Source: Nitzschia sp. DOCU1
Taxonomy: Eukaryota > Bacillariophyta > Bacillariophyceae > Bacillariales > Bacillariaceae
Length of the DNA stretch: 64,000 bases
Reading direction: 5' to 3'
NCBI GenBank assembly: GCA_951394045.1
Contig: OX595992.1
Span: 2,170,001 to 2,234,000, forward strand
The translations under genes and the position numbers were made by a program. The notes below the pieces were generated by a model. That model saw only the letters and a program-made list of their open reading frames with translations, searched no databases and was not told the DNA's origin. Positions 46,708 to 56,803 of this stretch are shown one piece after another (position 1 is the first letter of the stretch; every line of letters starts with the position of its first letter).

Positions 46708-49700
46708 ATGCATAATCATAAGGACGAGTTATCCTATTACAAAGTCTCTGAAAGAGTAGGTGGGAAACGCAAAAATTGCGGATGTGACGAAGTTTTCGTT
46801 TTCCACGAGCAACGCGATGGGGCACGACATGCGCGCCCATCCGTCTATATACCGTCCGAGCCGGGCGAGGTCTTCGCCTCATTGGACCAATGCATTAATT
46901 ACCGTATCGCGGCGGAATCGCACGCGATAACACGACTGTACAACCGGAGCTCACCAAAACGCCAGAAAACCGCGCCAGACGAAATTCCGTACTGTTTCGC
47001 GCAAATTAACACGCGCCTAGGCAAGGCCAAGGCGGCAGCGTTGACGACGCTACTAGACACCGGAGCATCACGAGGACTGATCTCCGAGAAACATGTCAAG
47101 AAACTACGTGTCAGGACGACACCATCGAGAACCACCTTCACGACAGCTGGAGGTGTCGTCGAGACACACCGCGAAGTAAAAATCCAGTTTAAACTTCCGG
47201 AATTTCATGCCAATAGGGTGATTGAATGGGTCTTCCAGGTGACATCCGACCTTGGCAACTACGACATGATCATTGGCAGAGATCTTCTGCGAGAACTAGG
47301 TGTCAAGTTCGACTTCAAGACAAGGGAAGTCGAATGGGACTCAGCTGCTATAGCAATGAAGATATATGGCGAGACGCCCGACGAAGACGCCTGGCAGGCC
47401 GACGCAGATGGTGGTGCCAAGTCTATTAAACAAATCTTAGACGCTAAATATGCCCCAGCGGACATTCCGCAGAAAATCTCCGAGATGGACCATCTGTCGG
47501 AAGAAGATAAATCCGCCCTCAAGACGCTTCTTCAGAAACATGAGACGCTCTTTGACGGCACGCTCGGCACTTGGAAAGGCGAGCCCTATGATATCGAGCT
47601 AAAGCCTAATGTCACGCCATATCATGCGAGGCCATATCCAGTGCCGAAGGCATATGAACAGACGCTACGCGACGAGGTCGATCGCCTCTGCGCAGTCGGC
47701 GTACTAAAGAAAGTTAACCGCTCTGAATGGGCGGCACCGTCGTTCATCATACCAAAGAAGGACAAGACGGTACGATTCATAAACGACTTTCGCGAGCTCA
47801 ACAAGCGAATCAAGCGGAAGCCATTCCCGCTACCAAAGATACAAGAGCTACTGTTAAAACTAGAAGGTTTTCAGTACGCTACTAGTTTAGACCTAAACAT
47901 GGGCTACTACCATGTGGAACTTAGTCCGAACGCAAAGAAACTTTGCACTCTCGTCTTCCCATGGGGAAAATATGAGATGCAGCGACTACCTATGGGACTC
48001 AGCAATAGCCCCGATATCTTCCAGGAAAAGATGTCGTCGCTGTTCGCAGACCTAGAGTACATACGTACGTACATAGACGATCTTCTAGTACTTACTAAGG
48101 GTAGTTACCTAGACCACCTAGAGAAACTCGACGTGGTACTACAACGTCTGAAAGACACGGGACTCAAGGTGAACATCAAGAAGTCCTTCTTCGCGAAAGC
48201 GGAGCTCGAATACCTTGGCTACTGGATTACCCGCGACGGCATCCAACCAGTAGCAACCAAAGTGCAAGCAATCCAAGCCATGCTCGCACCGCGCAATAAA
48301 AAGGAACTACGCGCTTTCATCGGTATCGTGAATTATTATCGCGACATGTGGGTGCGCCGTTCGCACATCCTCGCCCCGCTCGCATCACTTACGTCGAAAA
48401 CAGCTAAGTGGGAGTGGACCGGCGCGCACCAAGAGGCATTTGACACGATGAAGAAAATAATAAGTAAGGAGGTTCTCCTAACTTACCCGAACTTTCATCT
48501 ACCGTTTGATATACATACTGACGCGAGCGACACGCAGCTTGGCGCGGTCATCTCGCAGAACGGTAAGCCTATCGCGTTCTATAGTCGCAAACTCAATCCC
48601 GCGCAGACACGGTATACTACTACCGAGCGGGAACTACTAGCTATTGTAGAGACACTCAAGGAGTTCCGTACGATTCTCCTAGGTCAACAGATTCGCGTCT
48701 ACACCGACCACAAGAATCTAACCTATAAAAACTTCAATACCGAACGCGTTATGCGCTGGCGACTCATCCTCGAAGAGTATGGTCCCGAACTCGTCTACGT
48801 TCGAGGTGAGACGAATGTAGTAGCGGACGCTCTTAGTCGACTTGGTAAGGACGAAAAGCCCTTTACCGAGGCCAATTTCGCAGAGTACTTTGGGGGCGAC
48901 GAACTACCTGAAAGCGTCTTCCCCCTTACCTACAAGTACATTATGCGACATCAGCGAAAAGATACCGCGCTGCTCCAAAAGGCAGCGTTGGACAGTAGAT
49001 ATAGTGTAAAGGTTTTTCGTGGGGGCGGTAAGAAACGTCCTCTAGTAGTTAGAGATGGTAAGATAGTTATTCCGCAGTCACTCCAACGCCGATGCGTTGA
49101 GTGGTACCACGAGACACTGTGTCATCCGGGCGAGACCCGAACAGAGCACACGATTCGGCAGCACTTCTACTGGAAAGGACTGCGAGCCGATGTCGTCGAT
49201 ATCTGCAAAAAATGCAGGTTGTGCCAATTAACAAAACGCAAGACCCTTAAGTACGGGCACCTACCAATTAAGGAACCCGAGAGCGAACCTTGGGAAATCC
49301 TATGTGTCGATCTCATAGGCCCCTACTCGATTAACCAGGGTAAACGAAATAAGGGTAAACAGAAACAACTCGAGCTTTGGTGCCTTACCATGATTGATCC
49401 GGCAACTGGCTGGTTTGAGATGGTTCGCGTACCCAATAAAGAGGCTTTTAGTATCGCCGAATTAGCCGAAAAGACGTGGTTCACGAGATACCCGTGGCCG
49501 CAACAGGTTATTTATGACCGCGGTACGGAGTTCATGGGCGAATTTCGGCGAATGGTCAAGGAAGACTACGGCGTGCTTGCGCGCCCAATCACTGCGAGGA
49601 ATCCGCAGGCGAACGCAATACTCGAACGAGTACACCAAACTATCGGGAACATGATTCGTACGTTTGAACTGCAGCACTCAGACGATACAGTCGGACTCGA

Positions 49701-50079
49701 TGGAATCCTGGCAGCCGTGATGTTCGCCGTTCGCGCGACATACCACACTACGCTACAGGCTACGCCGATGCAACTAGTATTCGGTAGAGATGCTATTCTC
49801 AACACCCGCTTCGAAGCTAATTGGAAGCTCATCCGTGAGCGCAAGATGCAACGCATTGCGAAGAACAATGCGGCAGAAAACAAAACGCGATTGCCGTATG
49901 AGTATCGCGCAGGCCAACAGATCATGATCAAGCAGGACCAACAACGTAAGTTCGGTGCTAACCCCTACGATGGTCCGTATCCAATCGTCGCCGTGAATGA
50001 CAACGGTACAGTACGTATCCAGAAGGGTGCCGTTACTCAGACTTGGAACATTCGTAACATACATCCGTATCATAGTTAA
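46708..50079 (+). CDS. pol: Pol polyprotein of element B (PR-RT-RH-INT)
   Basis: 1123 residues from the ATG. Aspartic protease LLDTGAS (Asp117); reverse transcriptase with FINDFRELN, LPMGLSNSPDIFQ and catalytic YIDD (455-458); RNase H starting THTDAS (about 604); integrase with HHCC zinc site (H..H near 800 and CKKCRLC near 830), then catalytic Asp in CVDLIGPY (about 866), Asp in IYDRGTEF (about 937) and Glu in NAILERVH (about 973). The protein ends with a short GPYPIV..WNIRNIHPYHS tail and has no chromodomain. All catalytic residues are present, so this copy may be active. Confidence 0.95.
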   Translation: MHNHKDELSYYKVSERVGGKRKNCGCDEVFVFHEQRDGARHARPSVYIPSEPGEVFASLDQCINYRIAAESHAITRLYNRSSPKRQKTAPDEIPYCFAQINTRLGKAKAAALTTLLDTGASRGLISEKHVKKLRVRTTPSRTTFTTAGGVVETHREVKIQFKLPEFHANRVIEWVFQVTSDLGNYDMIIGRDLLRELGVKFDFKTREVEWDSAAIAMKIYGETPDEDAWQADADGGAKSIKQILDAKYAPADIPQKISEMDHLSEEDKSALKTLLQKHETLFDGTLGTWKGEPYDIELKPNVTPYHARPYPVPKAYEQTLRDEVDRLCAVGVLKKVNRSEWAAPSFIIPKKDKTVRFINDFRELNKRIKRKPFPLPKIQELLLKLEGFQYATSLDLNMGYYHVELSPNAKKLCTLVFPWGKYEMQRLPMGLSNSPDIFQEKMSSLFADLEYIRTYIDDLLVLTKGSYLDHLEKLDVVLQRLKDTGLKVNIKKSFFAKAELEYLGYWITRDGIQPVATKVQAIQAMLAPRNKKELRAFIGIVNYYRDMWVRRSHILAPLASLTSKTAKWEWTGAHQEAFDTMKKIISKEVLLTYPNFHLPFDIHTDASDTQLGAVISQNGKPIAFYSRKLNPAQTRYTTTERELLAIVETLKEFRTILLGQQIRVYTDHKNLTYKNFNTERVMRWRLILEEYGPELVYVRGETNVVADALSRLGKDEKPFTEANFAEYFGGDELPESVFPLTYKYIMRHQRKDTALLQKAALDSRYSVKVFRGGGKKRPLVVRDGKIVIPQSLQRRCVEWYHETLCHPGETRTEHTIRQHFYWKGLRADVVDICKKCRLCQLTKRKTLKYGHLPIKEPESEPWEILCVDLIGPYSINQGKRNKGKQKQLELWCLTMIDPATGWFEMVRVPNKEAFSIAELAEKTWFTRYPWPQQVIYDRGTEFMGEFRRMVKEDYGVLARPITARNPQANAILERVHQTIGNMIRTFELQHSDDTVGLDGILAAVMFAVRATYHTTLQATPMQLVFGRDAILNTRFEANWKLIRERKMQRIAKNNAAENKTRLPYEYRAGQQIMIKQDQQRKFGANPYDGPYPIVAVNDNGTVRIQKGAVTQTWNIRNIHPYHS

Positions 50080-50097
50080 GTCCTGTCCCTCCGTCAT

Positions 50098-50106
50098 GGG
50101 GGCGGG
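50098..50106 (+). other. Polypurine tract of element B
   Basis: GGGGGCGGG lies directly before the 3' LTR, the usual plus-strand primer position. Element C has an equivalent AGGGGGGCGAG at 60063-60073. Confidence 0.75.
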
Positions 50107-50639
50107 TGCAGTACACTGCTTTGCACGTCGACTCCTTCGAATGATTGTAGTCCAAAATTATTAGTCTACTTAGTCATGTGCGACATCATGTGTGATGACG
50201 TAGCATGACGAAAGCGTTGCGCGCGGACGCGGACGCTAGGCCGGTCTCGGACATCCTCGGACAGGCCCATAACCTATTGACGTCACCGACGACGTGACGT
50301 TGCACGACACAGGCATCGCGCATGACTCCTGCTGGTCGAATGCCGATGAGATCCTAGTGTCAATGCCACCTAAGATCTGGCACCTCGATGACATTGCGGT
50401 GACTATACTTTATTCCAGAGTAGCTGACGACGTCCAAAGAACCCTAGTACAACGTCGTAGCTAATCTACTACAAGATGCATCAACCTCCTGTTCGGATTG
50501 TTGTCGATGCATGTCAAAGGTCTCGACTCTACTAGAACTACGAGAGCCTACGAGACAACTTGCATGAGAAATACATCTAGTTTTTAACTTAGCCATAATT
50601 TTTTCACAACTATTTCGATCCTAAAAACGACGTAGTGCA
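50107..50639 (+). repeat. 3' LTR of element B
   Basis: 533 bp, base-for-base the same as the 5' LTR as far as I can compare. It is followed by CTAG, the second target-duplication copy. Confidence 0.95.
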
Positions 50640-51113
50640 CTAGACTCCGGAGCATCACGAGGACTGATCTCCGAGAAGCATGTCAAGAAACTACATGTCA
50701 GAATGACACCGTCGAGAACCACCTTCACGACAGCTGGCGGTGTCGTCGAGACACACCGCGAAGTAAAGATTCAATTTAAACTTCCGGAATTTCATGCCAA
50801 TAGGATAGTCAAGTGGGTCTTCCAAGTGACACCCGAGCTCGGCAACTATGACATGATCATTGGCAGAGATCTTCTGCGAGAACTAGGTGTCAAGTTCGAC
50901 TTCAAGACAAGGGAAGTCGAATGGGACTCAGCTGCTATTGCAATGAAAACATTTGGCGAGTCGCCCGACGAAGACACCTGGCAAGCTGACGGCGAAGCAT
51001 CCGCGACCAGCATTAAGAAAATATTAGATGCCAAATATGCCCCGGCGGACATTCCGCAGAAAATCTCCGAGATGGACCATCTGTCTGAAGAAGAAAAAGG
51101 CGCTCTTAAGGCG
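50640..51113 (+). pseudogene. pol: Pol of element A, protease piece after the insertion
   Basis: Resumes with the protease site (Asp-Ser-Gly-Ala in place of DTGA) and continues through RDLLRELGVKFDF and the KYAPADIPQKISEMDHL segment. It loses similarity to pol of B just before the KHETLFDG motif. The following sequence is unrelated, so a deletion or recombination removed the 3' two-thirds. Confidence 0.85.
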
Positions 51114-52885
51114 CATGACAGCGTGTGATGACTAATTTGATTACAACTAGTTCTAATTGGATTGGGGGATTTGAGTAATTGGACTAAATGTTTGGCCTAA
51201 GTTGAGGCTTCGCAGCACTTGAATTTGTCTTCCGACAAAAATCCGATTCGGCACATATTCAATAACTATTCTTAGTGAAACGTTAAAAACAGTTTGGATA
51301 ATGAAGCATCTTTTTTCATTACTTCGGAAGAAGATAATGGCTGGTAGCCGAAAGCATTCAATGCTTGGGACGTGGGCCTCCCGTAGCTTCCAGTAGCACT
51401 TCTATGTGCGGCCCACATTGTTGCACAGCACAAGGGAATCTATTACTTTCTGGCGAGGACCACTACCTTTCCAGTCAAATTGGTTTGTGACTACCATGTT
51501 TTTACGAAGATTTACGTATGTAGCCTTCCGTAGCCCCACTACAATCACACTGAAGGCAAACGGACAGACCAAAAATATTTTTGTACCACAAAAACACAAC
51601 TTTTACGGATGGTCTATGGTGATCTCCATGGTTACACAATAACCGCTGGATCCATCCCGAATGGCCAGTCAGCACCCTCTTTATGGCGCACATATGGAAT
51701 GGATCCAGTGGTTATTGTGTAACCATGGAGATCGCCGTAGACCATCCGTAAAAGTTGTGTTTTTGTGGTACAAAAATATTTTTGGTCTGTCTGTTTGCCT
51801 TCGGTGCCATTGTACTGGGGCTACGGAAGGCTACATACGTAAATCTTTGTAGAAATGTGGTAGTCACAAACATTTTTGACACGAAAGGTACATTCAGATG
51901 GTTGTTTGAGTCTTTTTCGCATACATCTTAACAAAACAAGAGTCATCAGGACCAACTATCATATCTGAATATTCATTCCTGAAAGTTGGAGACAAGAGGA
52001 TGCGAGACAAGGGTCTCATTCTGTTGCGCGACGAAGCATGCTCATCGGCCCACATCGGCCCACGTGGGTGCCATATACCTTAAGTACTAGAAAAGTACTA
52101 AGGTTACAACCCCTTTTGCGCATAGGGCATAGTGAATTCACTGCCGCTCTACGTAGGATTCTACACAAAAGTAGAAAAATTCATTAGAGGAGGGGTACAA
52201 ACAGACTCGCAGAAAGACGAGGTCTGAGGTTCGAATCCATAAGCAAAAAGCAAAAAAATGGAGCCCTCACGAAAAGGGGGGATAGAGAACCATCCCACAA
52301 AAGCAAAAGAAAGTGGGGGAAGCAAAAACTGAAAAAGGGGGCAGCCCACCCAACCCACCCAAAAATATGGGGGAGTGACGAGGAAACCCAAGCAACGCGT
52401 GACACCACTGCGCAGGGCAAGGAATGGACTCTCAACCTGTAATAACTGAATGAGGTTTATTCGTGGTGGATATGTTCATTGAGGTTCCCAACTTGTAAGA
52501 GCCGAAACCCAACCTGTAAGGCCTGTCCCCCTGTGCGTTTGGAACAACGAAGAACCAACTCCGCCAATGCCCAGAGTCATTTATGCCTTATAAATATGCC
52601 CCATTAAGATAGCGTTTCACTAAAAATAAGTTACACATATGCCTATTAATAAGCCCACATAAAAATGTATCACGAAATTGATCAAAGACCATCTTCATCA
52701 CTATATATCATACTGTCTAGGATACATGTGCCATCTTTATATTGTGTATTGATTTATGGATGTAACATTTATTTTTCACCAAACATTTTCAGCGACCTGA
52801 TTTTCACATTTTCATCGCCTCATCACCACTTCATCACCAAATCGTTGATTGTTGATTGACTGTTAACTCTCTCTTTCTCTCTACC
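51114..52885. other. Gene-poor region with a foldback element and the 5' flank of the repeat protein
   Basis: No gene is supported. It contains the foldback sequence (51484-51870), a short ATCGGCCCA direct repeat near 52040-52062, an isolated GGTTCGAATCC box (52228-52238) without a foldable tRNA, and an AT-rich stretch (52560-52880) leading into the start codon at 52886. Confidence 0.5.
51484..51870. repeat. Large imperfect inverted repeat (foldback/MITE-like)
   Basis: Left arm 51484-51655 and right arm 51699-51870 are imperfect reverse complements about 172 bp long, separated by a 43-bp loop. Shared blocks include TTGTGACTACCA, TACGTATGTAGCCTTCCGTAG, AAAATATTTTTG and GGTTACACAATAACC. No coding capacity. 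Confidence 0.9.
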
Positions 52886-54937
52886 ATGTTCCAACCTCGA
52901 AAGCCTCCCCCCAAAGGGATCATGCATGATTCTAGTCCCAACAATTCCCTGCTTGATGTTATCAATTTGACTGGTAGTAACGGCTCAGATGCCTCTTCTT
53001 TGTTCATTTCTGGTTCTTCTGCCATCACTCATTTTGGTGGCAGTGTGGGTGGTGGTGGTGGTGGCGACGGCGACCGTAGCAACAAGGTAGCCCGATCCTT
53101 CCTGCAATCCCCTACCACTCATGCCTTTCTTCCCGTTCCTGCCAGCCATGGCAATCATTTTGGTGGTGCTTGTGGCCTCAACAGCAATCATTTTGGTGGT
53201 GGCGATGGTGGCAGCGGCGGGGTCAGCATTGACGGTGGCAACAAGGTAGCCGGATCATTCCTCCAATCCCCTACCACTGCTGCCTCTCTTCCTGTTCGTG
53301 TTGGTTGTGGTGTTGGTGGCACCGGCGGTGGCAATCATTTTGGTGGTGCTTGTGGCCTCAATAGCAATCATTTTGGTGGTGGTGGCGGTGGCAGCGGCGG
53401 GGTCAGCATTGACGGCGGCAACAAGGTAGCCGGATCATTCCTCCAATCCCCTACCACTCTTGCCTCTCTTCCTGTTCCTGTTGGTTGTGGTGTTGGTGGC
53501 GCCGGTGGTGGCAATCATTTTGGTGGTGCTTGTGGCCTCAATAGCAATCATTTTGGTGGTGGTGGCAGCGGCGGGGTCAGCATCGACGGCAGCAACAAGG
53601 TAGCCGGATCATTCCTCCAATCCCCTACCACTCCTGCCTCTCTTCCTGTTCCTGTTGGTTGTGGTGTTGGTGGCGCTGGCGGTGGCAATCATTTTGGTGG
53701 TGCTTGTGGCCTCAATAGCAATCATTTTGGGGGTGGTGGCGGTGGCAGCGGCGGGGTCAGCATTGACGGCGGCAACAAGGTAGCCGGATCATTCCTCCAA
53801 TCCCCTACCACTCTTGCCTCTCTTCCTGTTCCTGTTGGTTGTGGTGTTGGTGGCGCCGGTGGTGGCAATCATTTTGGTGGTGCTTGTGGCCTCAATAGCA
53901 ATCATTTTGGGGGTGGTGGTGGTGGCTGCGGCGGGGTCAGCATCGACGGCAGCAACAAGGTAGCCGGATCATTCCTCCAATCCCCTACCACTCCTGCCTC
54001 TCTTCCTGTTCCTGTTGGTTGTGGTGTTGGTGGCACCGGCGGTGGCAATCATTTTGGTGGTGCTTGTGGCCTCAATAGCAATCATTTTGGGGGTGGTGGT
54101 GGTGGCAGCGGCGGGGTCAGCATCGACGGCAGCAACAAGGTAGCCAGATCATTCCTCCAATCCCCTACCACTCCTGCCTCTCTTCCTGTTCCTGTTGGTT
54201 GTGGTGTTGGTGGCGCCGGTGGTGGAAATCATTTTGGTGGTGCTTGTGGCCTCAATAGCAATCATTTTGGTGGTGGTGGCAGCGGCGGGGTCAGCATTGA
54301 CGGCGGCAACAAGGTAGCCGGATCATTCCTCCAATCCCCTACCACTCTTGCCTCTCTTCCTGTTCCTGTTGGTTGTGGTGTTGGTGGCGCCGGTGGTGGC
54401 AATCATTTTGGTGGTGCTTGTGGCCTCAATAGCAATCATTTTGTGGGTGGTGGTGGTGGCTGCGGCGGGGTCAGCATCGACGGCAGCAACAAGGTAGCCG
54501 GATCATTCCTCCAATCCCCTACCACTCCTGCCTCTCTTCCTGTTCCTGTTGGTTGTGGTGTTGGTGGCGCCGGCGGTGGCAATCATTTTGGTGGTGCTTG
54601 TGGCCTCAATAGCAATCATTTTGGGGGTGGTGGTGGTGGCAGCGGCGGGGTCAGCATCGACGGCAGCAACAAGGTAGCCAGATCATTCCTCCAATCCCCT
54701 ACCACTCCTGCCTCTCTTCCTGTTCCTGTTGGTTGTGGTGTTGGTGGCGCCGGTGGTGGAAATCATTTTGGTGGTGCTTGTGGCCTCAATAGCAATCATT
54801 TTGGTGGTGGTGGCAGCGGCGGGGTCAGCATTGACGGTGGCAACAAGGTAGCCGGATCATTCCTCCAATCCCCTACCACTCCTGCCTCCCTTCCTGTTCC
54901 TGTTGGTTGTGGTGTTGGTGGTGCCGGCGTGCAGTAG
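52886..54937 (+). pseudogene. Gly/Asn/Ser-rich repeat protein, 3' end cut by the LTR of element C
   Basis: 683 codons from the ATG at 52886 (an in-frame TTG lies 10 codons upstream). About 90 non-repeat residues precede ten units of 58 or 60 residues with the layout NHFGGACGLNSNHFGG, poly-Gly, SGGVSIDGxNKVA, SFLQSPTT, LPVPVGCGVGG. There is no signal peptide or membrane segment. The reading frame enters the LTR at 54930, and its TAG stop (54935-54937) is LTR sequence; the rest of the gene should lie beyond element D, outside the window. Each unit has two Cys and two His. Function unknown; structural or phase-separating roles are only guesses. Confidence 0.75.
53151..54929 (+). repeat. Ten tandem 174/180-bp repeats with a 534-bp higher-order unit
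   Basis: Unit starts at 53151, 53331, 53511, 53685, 53865, 54045, 54225, 54399, 54579 and 54759; steps are 180 except two of 174. The trimer 53865-54398 (Cys-variant, Arg-variant, short unit) recurs as 54399-54929, showing a recent 534-bp duplication. All steps are multiples of three, so the frame is kept. Confidence 0.9.
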
Positions 54938-55448
54938 GCACGATAATGCCTGAAACGGCGTGACAGGACTAACAGGACTAATGTAGACTAACAGGACTGG
55001 CTATAACGCATAGCATCTAACCTAACATACGTACGTACAAATATATACTGCCGACGGACGGACACAGAGGCCACGTGACGTCGTCGAGCATGCCGGATGG
55101 TGCGCGTGCGCACAGAAAGTGCGACACACATATATGGTCAGAGCGAGGCGACGACTATGTCTATCTTGATGCTAGTCTTGACGCTAGGCGTCAGGACCTA
55201 GGGTCATGCTATAGGTGTTAGAAGGTCATAGGATGCTAGGCGTCACTAACTAGAGCAGTCACGCAGAAACACAACACTGCTAGTTAGGGACGGGCATGTC
55301 TTACCTTCTTGACAATATCTTGTCTACTAAGATATATAGTCGTGATCACGATCAGATGGGAAGATGGAGTCGATGCAACGATAGATCTAACTTTAAAATA
55401 GTCTCACAATTTCCAAAAACAATCTACTGCAGTTTCTAGCCTAGTGCA
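54930..55448 (+). repeat. 5' LTR of element C
   Basis: 519 bp, starts TGCAGTAGGCACG and ends CTAGTGCA. It has CCACGTGACGTCG at 55071 and TATATA-like strings near 55041 and 55131. The identity of its start with 60074-60081 defines the 3' LTR position. Confidence 0.85.
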
Positions 55449-55460
55449 CTTTGATCAAAG
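55449..55460. other. 12-bp palindrome at the primer-site position, element C
   Basis: CTTTGATCAAAG starts immediately after the LTR. The sequence differs from A/B but length and position correspond. Confidence 0.6.
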
Positions 55461-55486
55461 TCTTGTCAGTCTAGAGGATAAGTATC

Positions 55487-56803
55487 ATGCATCTCGCTTT
55501 CAACTCGTTCGTTGCCGCTCGTGGCGTCATCCCGTTGTACCCACCTTGCAAGTGGAAAACTGGCTCAACGGGCTCGTCTGACGGCGCCGGCGACGCCGAC
55601 GAGGATGGCTTTCGTTCGGTGAAACTCGAGCTTCGTTCCGTTCCTGGGGATGCGACCTCCCCAAAATACTCCGAAAAGTTCTATGTGTTTGAATTGGGAA
55701 CCCCCGAACATTGGTGTTGCTGGAATGACGACCTCGTTAAGGTTTGGACTTGTTTGAACCTCACCAACGGCCCCGATCGTCGCGCTATGACTCTTACGCT
55801 TCTCGCGGGTTCGGCGAAGGACACGTTCGAGGAGTATTTCGCTCGTCCCAGCGTCACTGCGACTGTCGATCATGTGTCTCGTGCGTTGCGTTACGTCGCG
55901 GCTCGGTTCTTCCCTGATTATGCCGCCCAGAATCAGACGTCGTACCTCCGCTACGAGGGTCGTAAGCCTGCAAAGATGTCTGCTCGCGGATTGGCGACTC
56001 GCTTGCGCCAGGTCAATAAGTGGTTCGATTACTTCCCCAACGACGGTGGCAATCGTACTGACGTGGTTGATTGCCTGAACGAGACCGAACTGCCCCTGAT
56101 CTACGAGCGCATGTTGCCTGCCGCGTGGCTGAGTGTTAAGGAGTTGATGTTCCACGATTATCGCCAGAACCGCTTCAACTTCGAGAAGCAGATCGATTAT
56201 GCGGAGCAACTTGAAGTGTACGAGATGCGTCACGGTGTCACCGGACTGCTTGCCTTTGGCTCGAGCAAAGCCAACAAAGGGCGTAAACCCGGGGAAGCTG
56301 GCGTCGCCAGTGGAACCAATGCAGGACCCGAATTGGGAACCCTGAACCGCGGTCGGAAGACGAACCGTGACTCCCCTTCTAAGAAGGGCAATAATGGTAA
56401 CAACTCAAAGAACTGCCGCTTGCACGGAGAAGGCTGTGGACACAGCGACTCTGAGTGCAAGGTCTGGCTCAATCATGCGTCTAAGGTCGCTGCGGTCCGT
56501 AAGGCCCAGCACCCCAGTACGCTCAAGAAGGCGCCCCACAAAGGGCGCACAACTCACAACAAGACTTGGCGTCGCGGAGAATCCAATGGCGCGAACCGCG
56601 GAGAACGCACCTACACTTCCAAGGAGGTCCTGGCCATGGTTAAGGCCGCGCATGCCAGCGTGGAAAAGAAGGCCAAGGAAGACTCCGACGAGGAGATGGA
56701 ACTTAACAACATTGAAGAAGACGAGGATGGAATCTTCGAAGAACTAAGCCCCGAAGATGAAGCTCAGCTTGAGGCCTTCATCAACGAGAACACCAACGAA
56801 TGA
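55487..56803 (+). CDS. gag: Gag of element C
   Basis: 438 residues. A capsid-like core with W-CWNDDLVKVW and an RLRQVNKWFDYFP segment, a basic linker, and a zinc knuckle C310-x2-H313-x5-H319-x4-C324, the same CHHC spacing as in family A/B despite little other similarity. The acidic tail ends at TGA (56801-56803), after which the frame stays open into pol. Confidence 0.88.
   Translation: MHLAFNSFVAARGVIPLYPPCKWKTGSTGSSDGAGDADEDGFRSVKLELRSVPGDATSPKYSEKFYVFELGTPEHWCCWNDDLVKVWTCLNLTNGPDRRAMTLTLLAGSAKDTFEEYFARPSVTATVDHVSRALRYVAARFFPDYAAQNQTSYLRYEGRKPAKMSARGLATRLRQVNKWFDYFPNDGGNRTDVVDCLNETELPLIYERMLPAAWLSVKELMFHDYRQNRFNFEKQIDYAEQLEVYEMRHGVTGLLAFGSSKANKGRKPGEAGVASGTNAGPELGTLNRGRKTNRDSPSKKGNNGNNSKNCRLHGEGCGHSDSECKVWLNHASKVAAVRKAQHPSTLKKAPHKGRTTHNKTWRRGESNGANRGERTYTSKEVLAMVKAAHASVEKKAKEDSDEEMELNNIEEDEDGIFEELSPEDEAQLEAFINENTNE

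Larger units (their letters stand above)
44910..50639 (+). mobile_element. Ty3/gypsy element B, complete and apparently intact
   Basis: 5730 bp: 533-bp LTR, palindromic primer-site region, gag, in-frame UGA, pol with protease, RT, RNase H and integrase, G-rich polypurine tract, 533-bp LTR. The two LTRs appear identical by eye, and the reading frames are open, so the insertion is very recent. The insertion lies in pol of element A with a 4-bp target duplication. Domain order PR-RT-RH-INT is that of Metaviridae. Confidence 0.95.
42774..51113 (+). mobile_element. Ty3/gypsy element A, 3'-truncated, split by element B
   Basis: 5' LTR (42774-43295), gag and the first part of pol up to 44909, then element B, then pol resuming at 50640 and ending abruptly near 51113 within the protease/RT linker. 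No RT, integrase or 3' LTR is found. It inserted into the transposase gene. It belongs to the same family as B (gag about 95% alike by eye) but its LTR is 11 bp shorter and clearly diverged, so it is older. Confidence 0.9.

Noticed and set aside
52228..52238. GGTTCGAATCC, a perfect tRNA/SINE B-box
   Set aside because: No A-box at the right distance, no cloverleaf and a mismatched T-stem; at most a decayed SINE trace.
52161..52435. Hydrophobic Phe/Pro-rich minus-strand frames
   Set aside because: Produced by poly-A/G and CCCACCCAACCC low-complexity DNA; no conserved features.
53151..54929. CRISPR-like array at the tandem repeats
   Set aside because: Repeats are contiguous 174/180-bp coding units with no spacers, in a eukaryotic gene.
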